DNA of 64,000 nucleotides from Kitasatospora phosalacinea (GCF_030268885.1 NZ_BSSA01000020.1:62001-126000); one strand, 5' to 3'; counted from the first letter of the stretch, positions 35,224-43,428 are shown. The notes: generated by a model not told the origin, from the sequence alone. Numbers and translations are program-made.

Positions 35224-35772
35224 TCAAGCCGATCGCGGATACCGGGAGGGCGCAGCCCCGGTCCGCTGCTCCGGGCACCGGGACAACCCGGACGGCGTAC
35301 CGCCCCGCGCGCCCCGGCCGCCGATCGGACGGACCTCCACCGGTCGCGGCTCGACCGGCTGCGGTTCGGCCGGACGGCGCTCGGTCTGACGGCGCTCGGT
35401 CGGCCGAGGTGCGGGCCCGGCGTGCGGGCCCAGCTCCAGCTCGCGTTCCAGCTCCTCGATCCGGGCGGCGACCTCCCGGGGGTCGGGCCGGACGACGGCA
35501 ACGCGCCCGCGGTCCAGGGCCACCGCCCCGACCAGGCCGTGCAGCGCCAGGACCGGCAGGGCCACCGGCCACAGCGCGCCCGCGCACAGCGCGAACGCCT
35601 CGGTCTGCTGCCGCTCCTGCCGCTCGAACGTGCCGACCCGCCGCTCGTCGGCCACCGCCCGGGCGCCGCCCGCCCGCAGGAAGCGCTCCCGCTCCCGCCG
35701 GAAGACCGTCCGGGCCGTCAGCAGCCCGCCGAGCGCGTAGCCCGCCACCACCCCCAGACACAGCAGCACCAC
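35224..35772 (-). CDS. Two-helix membrane protein of unknown function
   Basis: A 182-residue protein, not recognised. The first helix is VVLLCLGVVAGYALGGLLTA. A charged stretch (RRERERFLRAGGARAVADE) follows, then a second helix around LWPVALPVLALHGLVGAVAL. The tail has repeated TERR/EPRPVE-type motifs ending in basic residues. The GTG at 35772 is chosen because GAGGAGG lies 9 nt upstream. It is coupled to the broken GAF-PP2C gene, so it may belong to the same signalling unit. Confidence 0.6.
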   Translation of the reverse strand: MVLLCLGVVAGYALGGLLTARTVFRRERERFLRAGGARAVADERRVGTFERQERQQTEAFALCAGALWPVALPVLALHGLVGAVALDRGRVAVVRPDPREVAARIEELERELELGPHAGPAPRPTERRQTERRPAEPQPVEPRPVEVRPIGGRGARGGTPSGLSRCPEQRTGAAPSRYPRSA

Positions 35773-35861
35773 CGCTGACCGCCTCCTCGATCGCCGAAAG
35801 CCTCCGGATACGCCGCACGTATGCCCGACATTCCGGCGCCCAACGGGTGGACCGACACAAA

Positions 35862-35891
35862 AGCCGCCCGGACGGTGCGCGCCGGGCGGCT
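35862..35891 (-). terminator. Intrinsic terminator with T-run after DUF6479 gene
   Basis: AGCCGCCCGG pairs with CCGGGCGGCT (10 bp stem, 10 nt loop). On the minus strand it is followed by TTTTGT, a classical U-tract that is rare at this GC content. Confidence 0.75.
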
Positions 35892-35901
35892 CTTGCACGG
35901 G

Positions 35902-36171
35902 TCAACGGCCGGCGGGACCGTCCGGGCCGCGCGGGGGGACGGCCGACCCCGGGCCGCCCGGACCGTCGTCCTCCGGCGTGCTCCAGGAGTCGGCCCGCGG
36001 GGCAGCGGGCCCGGGCCCCGCCGGAGGACGCCGCCGCCGCCGACTGCCCCACACGAACGCCCCGATCAGGGCGGCGACGATGATCAGCGCCGGAACGACC
36101 ACCACCAGGAGGGACGGACCGCTCGACTCCTTCGCCAGTGATCCCGCCGCCAGTACCGCGTCGACCGTCAT
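35902..36171 (-). CDS. DUF6479-like single-pass membrane protein
   Basis: An 89-residue protein with one membrane helix (LLVVVVPALIIVAALIGAFVWG) followed by SRRRRRPP and a Pro/Gly/Asp-rich cytoplasmic tail, the pattern of streptomycete DUF6479 proteins. GAAGGAG precedes the ATG at 36171. It is divergent from the gas vesicle cluster and has a mirror-image SigB-type box. Function unknown. Confidence 0.78.
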   Translation of the reverse strand: MTVDAVLAAGSLAKESSGPSLLVVVVPALIIVAALIGAFVWGSRRRRRPPAGPGPAAPRADSWSTPEDDGPGGPGSAVPPRGPDGPAGR

Positions 36172-36226
36172 GACCTGCTCCTTCGTTCCGGTGGACCCGT
36201 CCGATCAGGCCCGCGTCGGATCCCGC

Positions 36227-36252
36227 CTACCCGGCCGGGCCGGAATGAATGC
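36227..36252 (-). promoter_or_regulatory. SigB-type promoter GCAT-N16-GGGTAG (DUF6479 gene)
   Basis: On the minus strand GCAT is at 36252-36249, then 16 bp, then GGGTAG at 36232-36227, within the 10-mer GGGTAGGCGG that also occurs at 36293-36302 on the plus strand. Confidence 0.65.
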
Positions 36253-36273
36253 CCGAAAGATCCGGATATCGGT

Positions 36274-36302
36274 GTGTCGTGTTCCGGGTGTCGGGTAGGC
36301 GG
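36274..36302 (+). promoter_or_regulatory. SigB-type promoter GTGT-N15-GGGTAG (gas vesicle operon)
   Basis: GTGT 36274-36277, 15 bp, GGGTAG 36293-36298, 65 bp before gvpY. Streptomycete gas vesicle genes are reported to respond to osmotic stress through SigB-type control. Confidence 0.7.
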
Positions 36303-36362
36303 TACGACTGTCGAAGAGGGGCGGCCACCAGGACCGGTCCGACTCCTTCTACGGGGTATCCG

Positions 36363-37175
36363 ATGAAGAATTCGAAGTTGGCAACTGCCGTGGTCGCGGG
36401 CTACTTCCTCGGGCGCTGGCGCAAGGCCCGCTGGGCGCTGGCCCTGGCCGGGATGGCCGCGGGAAAGAAGCTCAGCACCAACCCGGGCGTGCTGTTCGGG
36501 CAACTCGTCGAGTCCTCGCCGCAACTGCGCGGCCTGGTGGACGAGATGCGCGGCGACCTCACCGAGGCGGGCAAGAAGGCCCTGGTGACGGCCGCGGGCA
36601 ACCGGATGGGCGCGCTCACCGACCGCCTGCAGCAGCAGACCGAAGCCATCCGCGACCGCACCGCGGGTCGCGGCCGGGACGAGGAGGAACCGGACCAGGA
36701 CGAGGTGGAGCCGGAGGAGAGCGAGGAGCCGGCGGAGGAAGAGGAGCCGGAACCGGACGAGGCGGAGGCCGAGGAGGAACCGGAGGAGGGCGAGGAGCCG
36801 GAAGAGGAAGAGGAGGAGCCGGACGAGGAGGAGCCGGAGGAGGCAGAGGAGGAACCGCCGCCCCGACGACGCACCTCGCGCAGCAGTAGCAGCAGCGGCT
36901 CCCGCGCGAGCGGCGGGACGGGCGGCGGCGCGGCGAAGCGCCCGTCGCGGGCCAAGAGCAGCACGGCGTCCACCGCTTCCCGTTCGACCGGCAGCCGCAG
37001 CCGCACCGGTACCGGTACCGCGAAGAAGACCGCGAAGAAGGCGGCGGCGCCGCGGAAGTCCGCGGCCGCCAAACGGACCGCCTCGTCGGCCGCCGGACGG
37101 AAGTCGACCGGCACCGCGTCCGCCCGGAAGAGCACCGGGACACGCGCGTCGGCCAAGAAGACGAAGGCGGGGTGA
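36363..37175 (+). CDS. gvpY: Gas vesicle accessory protein GvpY-like
   Basis: A 270-residue protein, first gene of the gvp operon. The N-terminal 100 residues have a small hydrophobic/basic start (VVAGYFLGRWRKARWALALAG) and an amphipathic helix region. Residues about 105-175 are almost all Glu/Asp/Pro. The C-terminal 95 residues are Ser/Thr/Lys/Arg/Ala-rich with histone-H1-like KKTAKK and KKAAAPRKSAA motifs. Streptomycete homologues are sometimes labelled DNA primase, but no primase motif is seen. It is a strongly polyampholytic protein of unknown role in vesicle assembly. Confidence 0.75.
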   Translation: MKNSKLATAVVAGYFLGRWRKARWALALAGMAAGKKLSTNPGVLFGQLVESSPQLRGLVDEMRGDLTEAGKKALVTAAGNRMGALTDRLQQQTEAIRDRTAGRGRDEEEPDQDEVEPEESEEPAEEEEPEPDEAEAEEEPEEGEEPEEEEEEPDEEEPEEAEEEPPPRRRTSRSSSSSGSRASGGTGGGAAKRPSRAKSSTASTASRSTGSRSRTGTGTAKKTAKKAAAPRKSAAAKRTASSAAGRKSTGTASARKSTGTRASAKKTKAG

Positions 37176-37181
37176 CCGGCG

Positions 37182-38348
37182 ATGGCCAGGCAGTCCCAGT
37201 CCGACGAAGGCGGCGGGAACGGCTCGGGCAGCGTGCTGGAGGCGCTCCCCACCGACCGGCTGAAGGACCAGGCGAAGGAGTTGGCGTCCGCGCTGGGGGA
37301 GCGGGCGATGACGGCGGCGGCCGACAGGGTCGGCGGGGTGACCGAGCGGCTCGTCGACTACGTGGCGAACGGCGGCAGCAGCAGCGGCGGTGACGACGGC
37401 GACGACGGCGGCGGGGGCGGGGGTGGCGGCGGCGGCCTCGGGGGGACCATCGCGAAGAAGGTGCTGGGGGCGGGGGCGTCCAAGGTGAAGGACGCCGTGA
37501 CCGGGAAACTCGGTGGTGGCGGCGGGGGTGGTGGCGGCGGGAACAAGGAGACCAAGGTCACCAACATCATCGAGCAGATCGACGTCGGAGTCCCCCTCAG
37601 GGTCGCCTACAACCAGTGGACCCAGTTCCAGGACTTCCCGAAGTTCACCAAGCGCGTCGAACAGGTCGACCAGTCCGCCGACGAGAAGCTGAGCTGGAAG
37701 GCCGGGATCTTCCTCTCGCACCGCACCTGGGAGTCGACGATCGTCGAGCAGGTCCCGGACGAGCGGATCGTGTGGCGCTCGAAGGGCCAGAAGGGCTCGG
37801 TGGACGGGGCGGTGACGTTCCACGAACTCGCCCCCAACCTGACCAGGATCCTGGTCGTCCTCGAGTACCACCCCCAGGGCCTGTTCGAACGCACCGGCAA
37901 CCTGTGGCGGGCCCAGGGCCGCCGCGCCCGGCTGGAGCTGAAGCACTTCCGCCGCCACGTGATGACGCGCACGATCCTCGACCCCGACGACGTCGAGGGC
38001 TGGCGCGGCGAGATCCGCGACAGCGAGGTGGTCCGCTCCCACGAGGACGCCGTGAAGGAGGAGGAAGAGCAGCAGGACCAGGACCAGGACCAGGACGAGC
38101 CGGACGAGGAGGAGTACGAGGAGGAGCCCGAGGACGAGGGCTACGAGGACGAGGACGAGGAACCGGACGAGGACGAGGACCAGGACGGCGACGAGGAGTA
38201 CGACGACGAGGAGGAGTACGAGGACGAGCCAGAGGACGAGGACGAGGACGAGGACTACGAGGACGAGGACGAAGCGGAGGACGAGGAGGACGAGCCCGAA
38301 CAGCCCGCCCGCCGAGGCTCCCGCCGGGCCTCCTCCCGGAAGAGGTGA
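37182..38348 (+). CDS. gvpZ: Gas vesicle accessory protein GvpZ-like, SRPBCC domain
   Basis: A 388-residue protein. The N-terminal 65 residues are helical, followed by two poly-Gly runs around a KKVLGAG segment. A START/SRPBCC (polyketide cyclase-like) domain lies at about 122-275 (VTNIIEQIDVGVPLRVAYNQ, WTQFQDFPKFTKRVEQV, LEYHPQG). The last 100 residues are Asp/Glu-rich with a GAGGACGAG-type codon repeat and a basic end. It is 6 bp after gvpY and probably coupled. The SRPBCC domain may bind a lipid or hydrophobic surface. Confidence 0.8.
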   Translation: MARQSQSDEGGGNGSGSVLEALPTDRLKDQAKELASALGERAMTAAADRVGGVTERLVDYVANGGSSSGGDDGDDGGGGGGGGGGLGGTIAKKVLGAGASKVKDAVTGKLGGGGGGGGGGNKETKVTNIIEQIDVGVPLRVAYNQWTQFQDFPKFTKRVEQVDQSADEKLSWKAGIFLSHRTWESTIVEQVPDERIVWRSKGQKGSVDGAVTFHELAPNLTRILVVLEYHPQGLFERTGNLWRAQGRRARLELKHFRRHVMTRTILDPDDVEGWRGEIRDSEVVRSHEDAVKEEEEQQDQDQDQDEPDEEEYEEEPEDEGYEDEDEEPDEDEDQDGDEEYDDEEEYEDEPEDEDEDEDYEDEDEAEDEEDEPEQPARRGSRRASSRKR

Positions 38349-38353
38349 GAGCG

Positions 38354-38776
38354 GTGTCAGTGGCCCCGCGTTCCAGCAACTACATGTCCCGCCCGTCCTC
38401 CTCGGGCCTGGTGGACGTGGTCGACCTGATCCTCGACAAGGGCCTGGTGATCGACATCTACATCCGGGTCTCCCTGGTCGGGATCGAACTGCTCACCATC
38501 GACGCCCGCATCGTGGTGGCGAGCGTCGACACGTACCTGCGCTTCGCCGAGGCGGTCAACCGGCTCGACATCACCCAGGACAACAGCAAGGGGCTCCCGC
38601 AACTGGTGAACGACATGCAGGAGGGCGGGGCCCGGCACAAGACCCGCGGCGCGCTCGAAGGCGTCAAGGAGAAGGTGTCCGACCTGGTCGGCGGGGGTGA
38701 CGACGAGGACGAGGAGGAGCCGGAGGAGCGGCCCCGGCGGCGGACCCGGCCGACCCGGAAGGGACGTGAGCAATGA
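38354..38776 (+). CDS. gvpA: Gas vesicle structural protein GvpA
   Basis: A 140-residue protein. Residues about 18-70 match the GvpA core (LVDVVDLILDKGLVIDIYIR, VSLVGIELLTIDARIVVASV, then ETYLKYAEAV-like DTYLRFAEAV). GvpA forms the gas-permeable ribbed shell. The acidic/basic C-terminal tail of about 55 residues is longer than in cyanobacterial GvpA (about 70 residues in total). The GTG start follows GAGG; the stop overlaps gvpF (ATGA). Confidence 0.88.
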   Translation: MSVAPRSSNYMSRPSSSGLVDVVDLILDKGLVIDIYIRVSLVGIELLTIDARIVVASVDTYLRFAEAVNRLDITQDNSKGLPQLVNDMQEGGARHKTRGALEGVKEKVSDLVGGGDDEDEEEPEERPRRRTRPTRKGREQ

Positions 38777-39561
38777 GCAGCACCCTGCCGTCCGACTCGG
38801 CCTGCTACGTCTACGGCATCGTCCCGGCCGACGCCACCGCGCCGGAGGGGGTGGTCGGCGTCGGCGACCTGCCCGGGCCGGTCGTTCCGGTGCGGCACCG
38901 GGAACTGGCCGCCCTGGTCAGCGAGATCGATCCCCGCCGCCCGCTCGGCACGCCCCAGGACCTGATCGGCCACGCCCGGGTGCTGGACGCGGTGGCGGCC
39001 GCGGGCACGCCCGTCCTGCCGTTCCGGTTCGGCGCGGTGGTCCGGGACGCGACGGCCGTCACCGACGAACTGCTCGCCCCGCAGCAGGAGCGCTTCCTGA
39101 CCGCGCTGGAGGGGCTGGAGGGCCTCGCCCAGTTCACCGTCCGCGGCACGTACCGGCAGGACCGGGTGCTGCGCGAGATCCTCGACCAGCGGCCCGATGT
39201 CGCCCGGCTCCGGGAGGAGATCGCCACGCTCTCCGAGGACGCCTCCCGCTACCAGCGGATCCGGCTCGGCGAACTCGTCTCCGAGGAGCTCACCGCCCGG
39301 GCGCAGGCCGACGCCGACGAACTGGCGGCGCAGCTCGGTCCGCTCGCCGCGGCCACCGCCCGCGGCGACTCCTCCGCCGACCAGCCGGTGAACGCCTCCT
39401 TCCTGGTCGCCGAGGACGGGCGGGAGGAGTTCGAACGCGCCGCGGACGGGCTCGCCGCCACCTGGGAGGGCCGGATCGACCTCCGGCTGCTCGGCCCGCT
39501 GGCCCCGTACGACTTCGCCTCCCAACTCGTCGACGCCCAAGGACGCGGCTCATGGGACTGA
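38773..39561 (+). CDS. gvpF: Gas vesicle protein GvpF (GvpF/GvpL family)
   Basis: A 262-residue GvpF/L protein: CYVYGIVPAD at the start, then FRFGAVVRDATAV, a central helical domain with TARAQADADELAAQL, and a C-terminal ferredoxin-like LLGPLAPYDFAS. GvpF/L proteins are essential assembly factors that contact GvpA. It overlaps both gvpA and gvpG. Confidence 0.9.
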   Translation: MSSTLPSDSACYVYGIVPADATAPEGVVGVGDLPGPVVPVRHRELAALVSEIDPRRPLGTPQDLIGHARVLDAVAAAGTPVLPFRFGAVVRDATAVTDELLAPQQERFLTALEGLEGLAQFTVRGTYRQDRVLREILDQRPDVARLREEIATLSEDASRYQRIRLGELVSEELTARAQADADELAAQLGPLAAATARGDSSADQPVNASFLVAEDGREEFERAADGLAATWEGRIDLRLLGPLAPYDFASQLVDAQGRGSWD

Positions 39562-39794
39562 TCACCGGCCTGTTCACCCTGCCGCTCGCGCCGGTCCGCG
39601 GCGTCGTGTGGGTGGCCGAGCGGCTGTACGAGCAGGCGTGGCAGGAACTGAACGACCCGGCGGCCGTCCGCCGCCAGCTGATGGAGGTCCAAGCCGCCCG
39701 GGAGGCCGGCACGATCAGCGAGGAGGACGCGGCGGCCCGGGAGGCCGAACTGGTACGGCGGCTGGTGCCGCCGAGCGAGGGTTGGGAGGTGTGA
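39552..39794 (+). CDS. gvpG: Gas vesicle protein GvpG
   Basis: An 80-residue protein with the GvpG signature GLITGLFTLPLAPVRGVVWVAE (split GLITGLFTLPLAPVRG, VVWVAE) and a charged helical C-terminus (LMEVQAAREAGTISEEDAAA). It is a small assembly factor. The start overlaps the end of gvpF by 10 bp. Confidence 0.9.
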   Translation: MGLITGLFTLPLAPVRGVVWVAERLYEQAWQELNDPAAVRRQLMEVQAAREAGTISEEDAAAREAELVRRLVPPSEGWEV

Positions 39795-39797
39795 GCC

Positions 39798-40466
39798 GTG
39801 CCCGAGTCACGCACCCGCCGCCCGGACGACCGTCCGAAGCGCGGCTCGTCCACCGGCGCGCCGCGACGGCGGCCCGCACGCGACCCCGAAGCGGAGCCAC
39901 GGCCCCGCCGCCGGGCCGCCGACGCCGAGGAGCGGCCCGACACCGACGCACTGGAACGCGAACGGGCGGAACCGCCACGACGACGGCGCCGGCCCCCGGA
40001 CGAGGGCGAGCCGCGCGGCGCACCGGCCCGGCGGCGCCGCGCCCCCCGGCGCGACGAGCCCGAGCCCGAGCCCGAGGACGCGGGGCCGGAGGAAGAGGAG
40101 GTCGAGCCGGAGGAGGACGAGCCCGAGGAGGAGCCGGAAGAGGACGAGGAGGACGAGGAGGAGCCGGAAGAGGACGAGGAGGAGGACGAGGAGCGTCCCC
40201 GGATCGACGCCGCCGGGGCCGCCCGTCGGGCCGCCGCCCAGGTGCGGGCGATGACCGGCCGCAGCCCGGAGGGCGTCACCGCGGTGGAGCGGACCGAGGA
40301 CGGCTGGCGGATCGGCATCGAGGTGGTGGAGAGCCGCCGGATCCCCGACTCCACCGACATCCTGGCCCTCTACCGGGTCGACCTCGCCCCGGACGGCGAC
40401 CTGCTCGCCTACCGCCGGGAGAGCCGCTACCACCGCGGCCGGTTCCCCGAGGAGGAGGAGCAGTGA
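39798..40466 (+). CDS. gvpO: Gas vesicle protein GvpO
   Basis: A 222-residue protein. The N-terminal 135 residues are intrinsically disordered: Arg/Pro-rich first and then a long Glu/Asp run. The C-terminal 85 residues form the GvpO domain (ARRAAAQVRAMTGRSPEGVTAVERT, split ARRAAAQVRAMTG, RSPEGVTAVE; then GWRIGIEVVESRRIPDSTDI, LALYRVDLA). GvpO is typically about 120-140 residues, so the tail is large. The GTG follows GGGAGG. Confidence 0.85.
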   Translation: MPESRTRRPDDRPKRGSSTGAPRRRPARDPEAEPRPRRRAADAEERPDTDALERERAEPPRRRRRPPDEGEPRGAPARRRRAPRRDEPEPEPEDAGPEEEEVEPEEDEPEEEPEEDEEDEEEPEEDEEEDEERPRIDAAGAARRAAAQVRAMTGRSPEGVTAVERTEDGWRIGIEVVESRRIPDSTDILALYRVDLAPDGDLLAYRRESRYHRGRFPEEEEQ

Positions 40467-40900
40467 GCACCCCGACCCCGTGGCGCGGCAACGGCGCGGC
40501 GCCCGCGTACCCCGGGACCTCCGCCGCGCCGCAGCCCGCCAACCTGGCCGACCTGCTCGAACGCGTGCTGGACAAGGGCATCGTGATCGCCGGGGACATC
40601 CGGATCAACCTGCTGGACATCGAACTGCTCACGATCCGGATCCGGCTGCTGATCGCCTCGGTCGACCGGGCCCGCGAGATGGGCATCGACTGGTGGGAGC
40701 ACGACCCCACGCTCTCCTCCGGCGACCGCCGCCGCGACCTCGCCGCCGAGAACCGCCGCCTGCGCGAACGGCTCGGCGAACTGGAGGCCGCCCGCTCGAA
40801 GGAGGACGCCGGGGAGGCCGACGCCGACGCCGGGCCGGGGGCGGCGGAGCCGCCCCCGGCCCGGAAGGGCACCGGCACCCGCCCGCGGAGGACGTCATGA
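40463..40900 (+). CDS. gvpJ: Gas vesicle protein GvpJ (GvpA/GvpJ family)
   Basis: A 145-residue minor structural protein: ANLADLLERVLDKGIVIAGD, IRINLLDIELLTIRIRLLIA, SVDRAREMGIDWWEHDP, then a coiled-coil helix (RRRDLAAENRRLRERLGELE) and a charged tail. Family paralogues seed or cap vesicles. It is coupled to gvpO and gvpL by 4 bp overlaps. Confidence 0.85.
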   Translation: MSTPTPWRGNGAAPAYPGTSAAPQPANLADLLERVLDKGIVIAGDIRINLLDIELLTIRIRLLIASVDRAREMGIDWWEHDPTLSSGDRRRDLAAENRRLRERLGELEAARSKEDAGEADADAGPGAAEPPPARKGTGTRPRRTS

Positions 40901-41691
40901 CCCACACCTGGCTGTACGCGGTGGCCCCGGCGGGCCCCGACCCGCTCCCGCCGGACCTCCCCGGGGGCGTCGCCGACGAGGGCCCGCGGACGGTCACGGC
41001 CGACGGGCTGCTCGCGGTCGTCGGCTCGGTGCCCACCCCGGACTTCGACAGCGACACCCTACAGCGCCACCTCGGCGAACCCCAGTGGCTCGAACGCACC
41101 GCGCGTGCCCACCACCGGGTGGTCTCCGCGCTCGGCGGCCGGGCCCTCCCGGTCCGCTACGGCACGGTGTACCGCGACGACGACCGGGTCCGCGCCCTGC
41201 TGACGGCGCACGCCGACGGCTTCCGGGCCGCCCTCGCGGGCATCGCCGACCGCACCGAGTGGGGCGTCAAGGCGTACCAGGACCGGACGGACCCGGACGA
41301 GGGGGACGAGGAGGACGGCGCGCCGGAGGACCGTCCGGGCACCGCCTACCTGCTGCGCCGCCGCTCCGCCCGCGACCGGGCCGACCGCGCGCTGGCGGAC
41401 GCCGCCGAACGCGCCCGGCAGGTCCACCGGACCCTGGCCGGACTCGCCGACCGCAGCACCGAGCACCCGCCGCAGCCCCCGGAGGCGACCGGCGTCCGCG
41501 ACCCGATGCTGCTCAACGGCGCCTACCTGGTGCACCGTTCGCGGGCCGCGGAGTTCGCCCGCGCGGTCACCGGCCTCCAGCGCCTGCACGGCCCCGTGCT
41601 GCGGGTGGAACTCACCGGGCCCTGGCCCCCGTACTCCTTCGCCGACCTGCCGATCGGGCCGTCCGGGCCGTCCGGGGGCGACGCGGAATGA
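40897..41691 (+). CDS. gvpL: Gas vesicle protein GvpL (GvpF/GvpL family)
   Basis: A 264-residue second GvpF/L protein: TWLYAVAPAG at the start, GRALPVRYGTVYRDDDRVRA, a helical middle with EWGVKAYQDR and an acidic loop, then LLNGAYLVHRSRAAEFARAV and WPPYSFADL. It resembles the gvpF product in its domains but not closely in sequence. It overlaps gvpJ and gvpS by 4 bp. Confidence 0.88.
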   Translation: MTHTWLYAVAPAGPDPLPPDLPGGVADEGPRTVTADGLLAVVGSVPTPDFDSDTLQRHLGEPQWLERTARAHHRVVSALGGRALPVRYGTVYRDDDRVRALLTAHADGFRAALAGIADRTEWGVKAYQDRTDPDEGDEEDGAPEDRPGTAYLLRRRSARDRADRALADAAERARQVHRTLAGLADRSTEHPPQPPEATGVRDPMLLNGAYLVHRSRAAEFARAVTGLQRLHGPVLRVELTGPWPPYSFADLPIGPSGPSGGDAE

Positions 41692-41906
41692 GTGCGTACG
41701 ACCTCGCCCCCGAGCTGCGGCAGCACGAGGTCGCCCTGGTCGACCTGCTCGACCGGGTGCTGGCCGGCGGGGTGGTGATCGCGGGCGAGATCACCCTCTC
41801 GATCGCCGACGTCGACCTGGTCCGGATCAGCCTGCGGGCACTGATCGCCTCGGTCAGCTCGCTGGTCGCCGACGGGCCGACCGCCGACGGGGGAGCGGGG
41901 CCGTGA
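41688..41906 (+). CDS. gvpS: Gas vesicle protein GvpS (short GvpA/GvpJ family)
   Basis: A 72-residue member of the GvpA/J family: ALVDLLDRVLAGGVVIAGEI, TLSIADVDLVRISLRALIAS. It is shorter and more divergent than the gvpA and gvpJ products and occupies the gvpS position in the streptomycete order. It overlaps gvpL and gvpK by 4 bp. Confidence 0.82.
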   Translation: MSAYDLAPELRQHEVALVDLLDRVLAGGVVIAGEITLSIADVDLVRISLRALIASVSSLVADGPTADGGAGP

Positions 41907-42190
41907 GCGGCGACCGGCCCCGGCGGGTGGAGCTCGACCCCGAGACGGTCGGACGGGACCTGGCGTCCCTGGTCCTCACGGTGGTCGAACTGCTCCGGCA
42001 GCTGATGGAGCGCCAGGCGCTGCGCCGGATCGACCGGGGCGACCTGGACGAGGAGCAGGTCGAGCAGCTGGGCCTGACCCTGATGGCGCTGGAGGACCGG
42101 ATGGCGGAGCTCCGCGAGCACTTCGGCCTCACCCCCGAGGACCTCAACATCGACCTGGGACCGCTCGGCCCGCTGCTCTCCTCCGACTGA
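41903..42190 (+). CDS. gvpK: Gas vesicle protein GvpK
   Basis: A 95-residue protein with the GvpK signature ELDPETVGRDLASLVLTVVE, LLRQLMERQALRRID and a C-terminal FGLTPEDLNIDLGPLGPLL. It is the last gene of the cluster and is followed at once by the convergent ku gene, 15 bp away. The GTG start overlaps gvpS. Confidence 0.9.
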   Translation: MSGDRPRRVELDPETVGRDLASLVLTVVELLRQLMERQALRRIDRGDLDEEQVEQLGLTLMALEDRMAELREHFGLTPEDLNIDLGPLGPLLSSD

Positions 42191-42205
42191 CGTCCGGCCC
42201 CCCGC

Positions 42206-43282
42206 TCAGGACGCCCTGCCCAGCTTCCGGCGCGGCCGGGCGGCGGCCTTCAGGGCGTACTGGAGCTGGTCGCGCGTCATGGTGGACCGGTGCGGGACGC
42301 CGAGGGCGGCCGCCCGCCGGTACAGCTCGGTCTTGCTGAGCGAGGCGAGGTCCTCCACGGCCTCGGCGGGCTCCGGCGCCTCCCGCCCGGCCCGCCCACG
42401 CTTCGGCGACCCCTTCGACCCGGCAGCCCGGCCGGCTCCCGCCCGGCCCGCTCCGGCCCGTCCGGCCCTCGCACCGCCCGCACTGCCCCCGCGGGCCGCG
42501 CGGGCCTCGTCCAGGCTGCGGCGCAGGACGTCCACCAGGTCGGTGAGTTCGGTGGGTTCGGGCTCGTCGCCGGTGGACAGGGCGACCTCCCGGCCCTCGG
42601 CCTTCGCCTCGACCAGCTCCCGGACCCGCTCCTCGTAGGTGTCGTGGTAGTCCTCCGGGTTCCAGCCGACGGACAGCATCTCGATGAGCTGCTCCGCGGT
42701 GGCCAGCTCGGTCCGATTGAAGTCCCTGCGTCGGTCGGGCAGGTCGGGGACCTCCTGCTGCGGGTCGCGCAGTTCGTCGGCCCAGTGCATGGTGCGCAGC
42801 TCCAGCAGCCCGTCGGCGGAGTCGACCGCGGTCAGGTACTCCTTGCCGCGCATCGCGAACACGGCGATGCCCGCCCGGTGGGAGTGGGCGAGCGCCTCCA
42901 CCAGGAGCTGGTAGACCTTGGCGGTCGCCGGGTCGGCGGGGCCCAGGTAGTAGGTCTTGTCGAAGAAGACCGGGTCGATCTCCGCGAGGTCGGCGAAACC
43001 GCCGATCTCGATCGTCCGGGAGCGCCCGGGGGAGAGTTCCTCCAGCTCGGCGGGCTCCACGACGACGTACTGGCCCTCCGCGAGCTCGTAGCCCTTGACC
43101 ACGTCCTCGAACGGCACCTCCTCGCCGGTGCGCTCGTTCACCCGCCGCAGCCGCACCCGGTCGGTGGTGCCGCGCTGCAACTGGTGGAAGCGCACCGCGT
43201 GCGACTCGGTCGCCGGGTACAGCGCCACCGGCAGGCTCACCAGCCCGAACGTCAGGGTTCCCTTCCACACCGCCTTGGCCAT
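42206..43282 (-). CDS. ku: Ku protein (NHEJ end binding)
   Basis: A 358-residue bacterial Ku: AKAVWKGTLTFGLVSLPVAL at the start, LRRVNERTGEEVPFEDVVKG, YYLGPADPATAKVYQLL, AVFAMRGKEYL, and MLSVGWNPEDYHDTYEERV. Bacterial Ku forms a homodimeric ring on DNA ends and recruits LigD. The C-terminal 100 residues are Ala/Gly/Arg/Lys-rich, then a SAP/HeH-like domain (LASLSKTELYRRAAALGVPH), extra to the minimal core. The ATG at 43282 has AAGGTGAG upstream. Ligase and polymerase genes are close by. Confidence 0.92.
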   Translation of the reverse strand: MAKAVWKGTLTFGLVSLPVALYPATESHAVRFHQLQRGTTDRVRLRRVNERTGEEVPFEDVVKGYELAEGQYVVVEPAELEELSPGRSRTIEIGGFADLAEIDPVFFDKTYYLGPADPATAKVYQLLVEALAHSHRAGIAVFAMRGKEYLTAVDSADGLLELRTMHWADELRDPQQEVPDLPDRRRDFNRTELATAEQLIEMLSVGWNPEDYHDTYEERVRELVEAKAEGREVALSTGDEPEPTELTDLVDVLRRSLDEARAARGGSAGGARAGRAGAGRAGAGRAAGSKGSPKRGRAGREAPEPAEAVEDLASLSKTELYRRAAALGVPHRSTMTRDQLQYALKAAARPRRKLGRAS

Positions 43283-43325
43283 CGTGCTCACCTTTCCCTC
43301 CGCCGCCTCGGCACGTGTCGCGCGG

Positions 43326-43351
43326 CTGCCCGATCCGGCCCGTGTCCACAC
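43326..43351 (-). promoter_or_regulatory. SigB-type promoter GTGT-N16-GGGCAG (ku)
   Basis: On the minus strand GTGT is at 43351-43348, then 16 bp, then GGGCAG at 43331-43326, 43 bp before the ku start. Confidence 0.65.
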
Positions 43352-43387
43352 CAGGGTCCGGCCGCGGGCGCCGGTCCGCACCCGGTC

Positions 43388-43417
43388 GGCCCCGCGGGAC
43401 GGGCCTCCCGCGGGGCC
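43388..43417 (-). terminator. Terminator after HhH-GPD gene
   Basis: A perfect 12 bp stem (43388-43399 with 43406-43417) and a 6 nt loop, 11 bp after the stop of the gene at 43429-44037. Confidence 0.7.
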
Positions 43418-43428
43418 GCGCGCGGGAC

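Noticed and set aside
36363..37175. DNA primase annotation for the first gvp gene
   Set aside because: No zinc finger or TOPRIM motif is visible; the Lys/Ala-rich tail probably drives this label in automated annotation.
36660..38340. Repetitive GAG/GAC codon stretches that resemble a repeat array
   Set aside because: They encode acidic tails in frame within gvpY and gvpZ; no constant spacer-repeat structure is present, so it is not CRISPR or an intergenic repeat.
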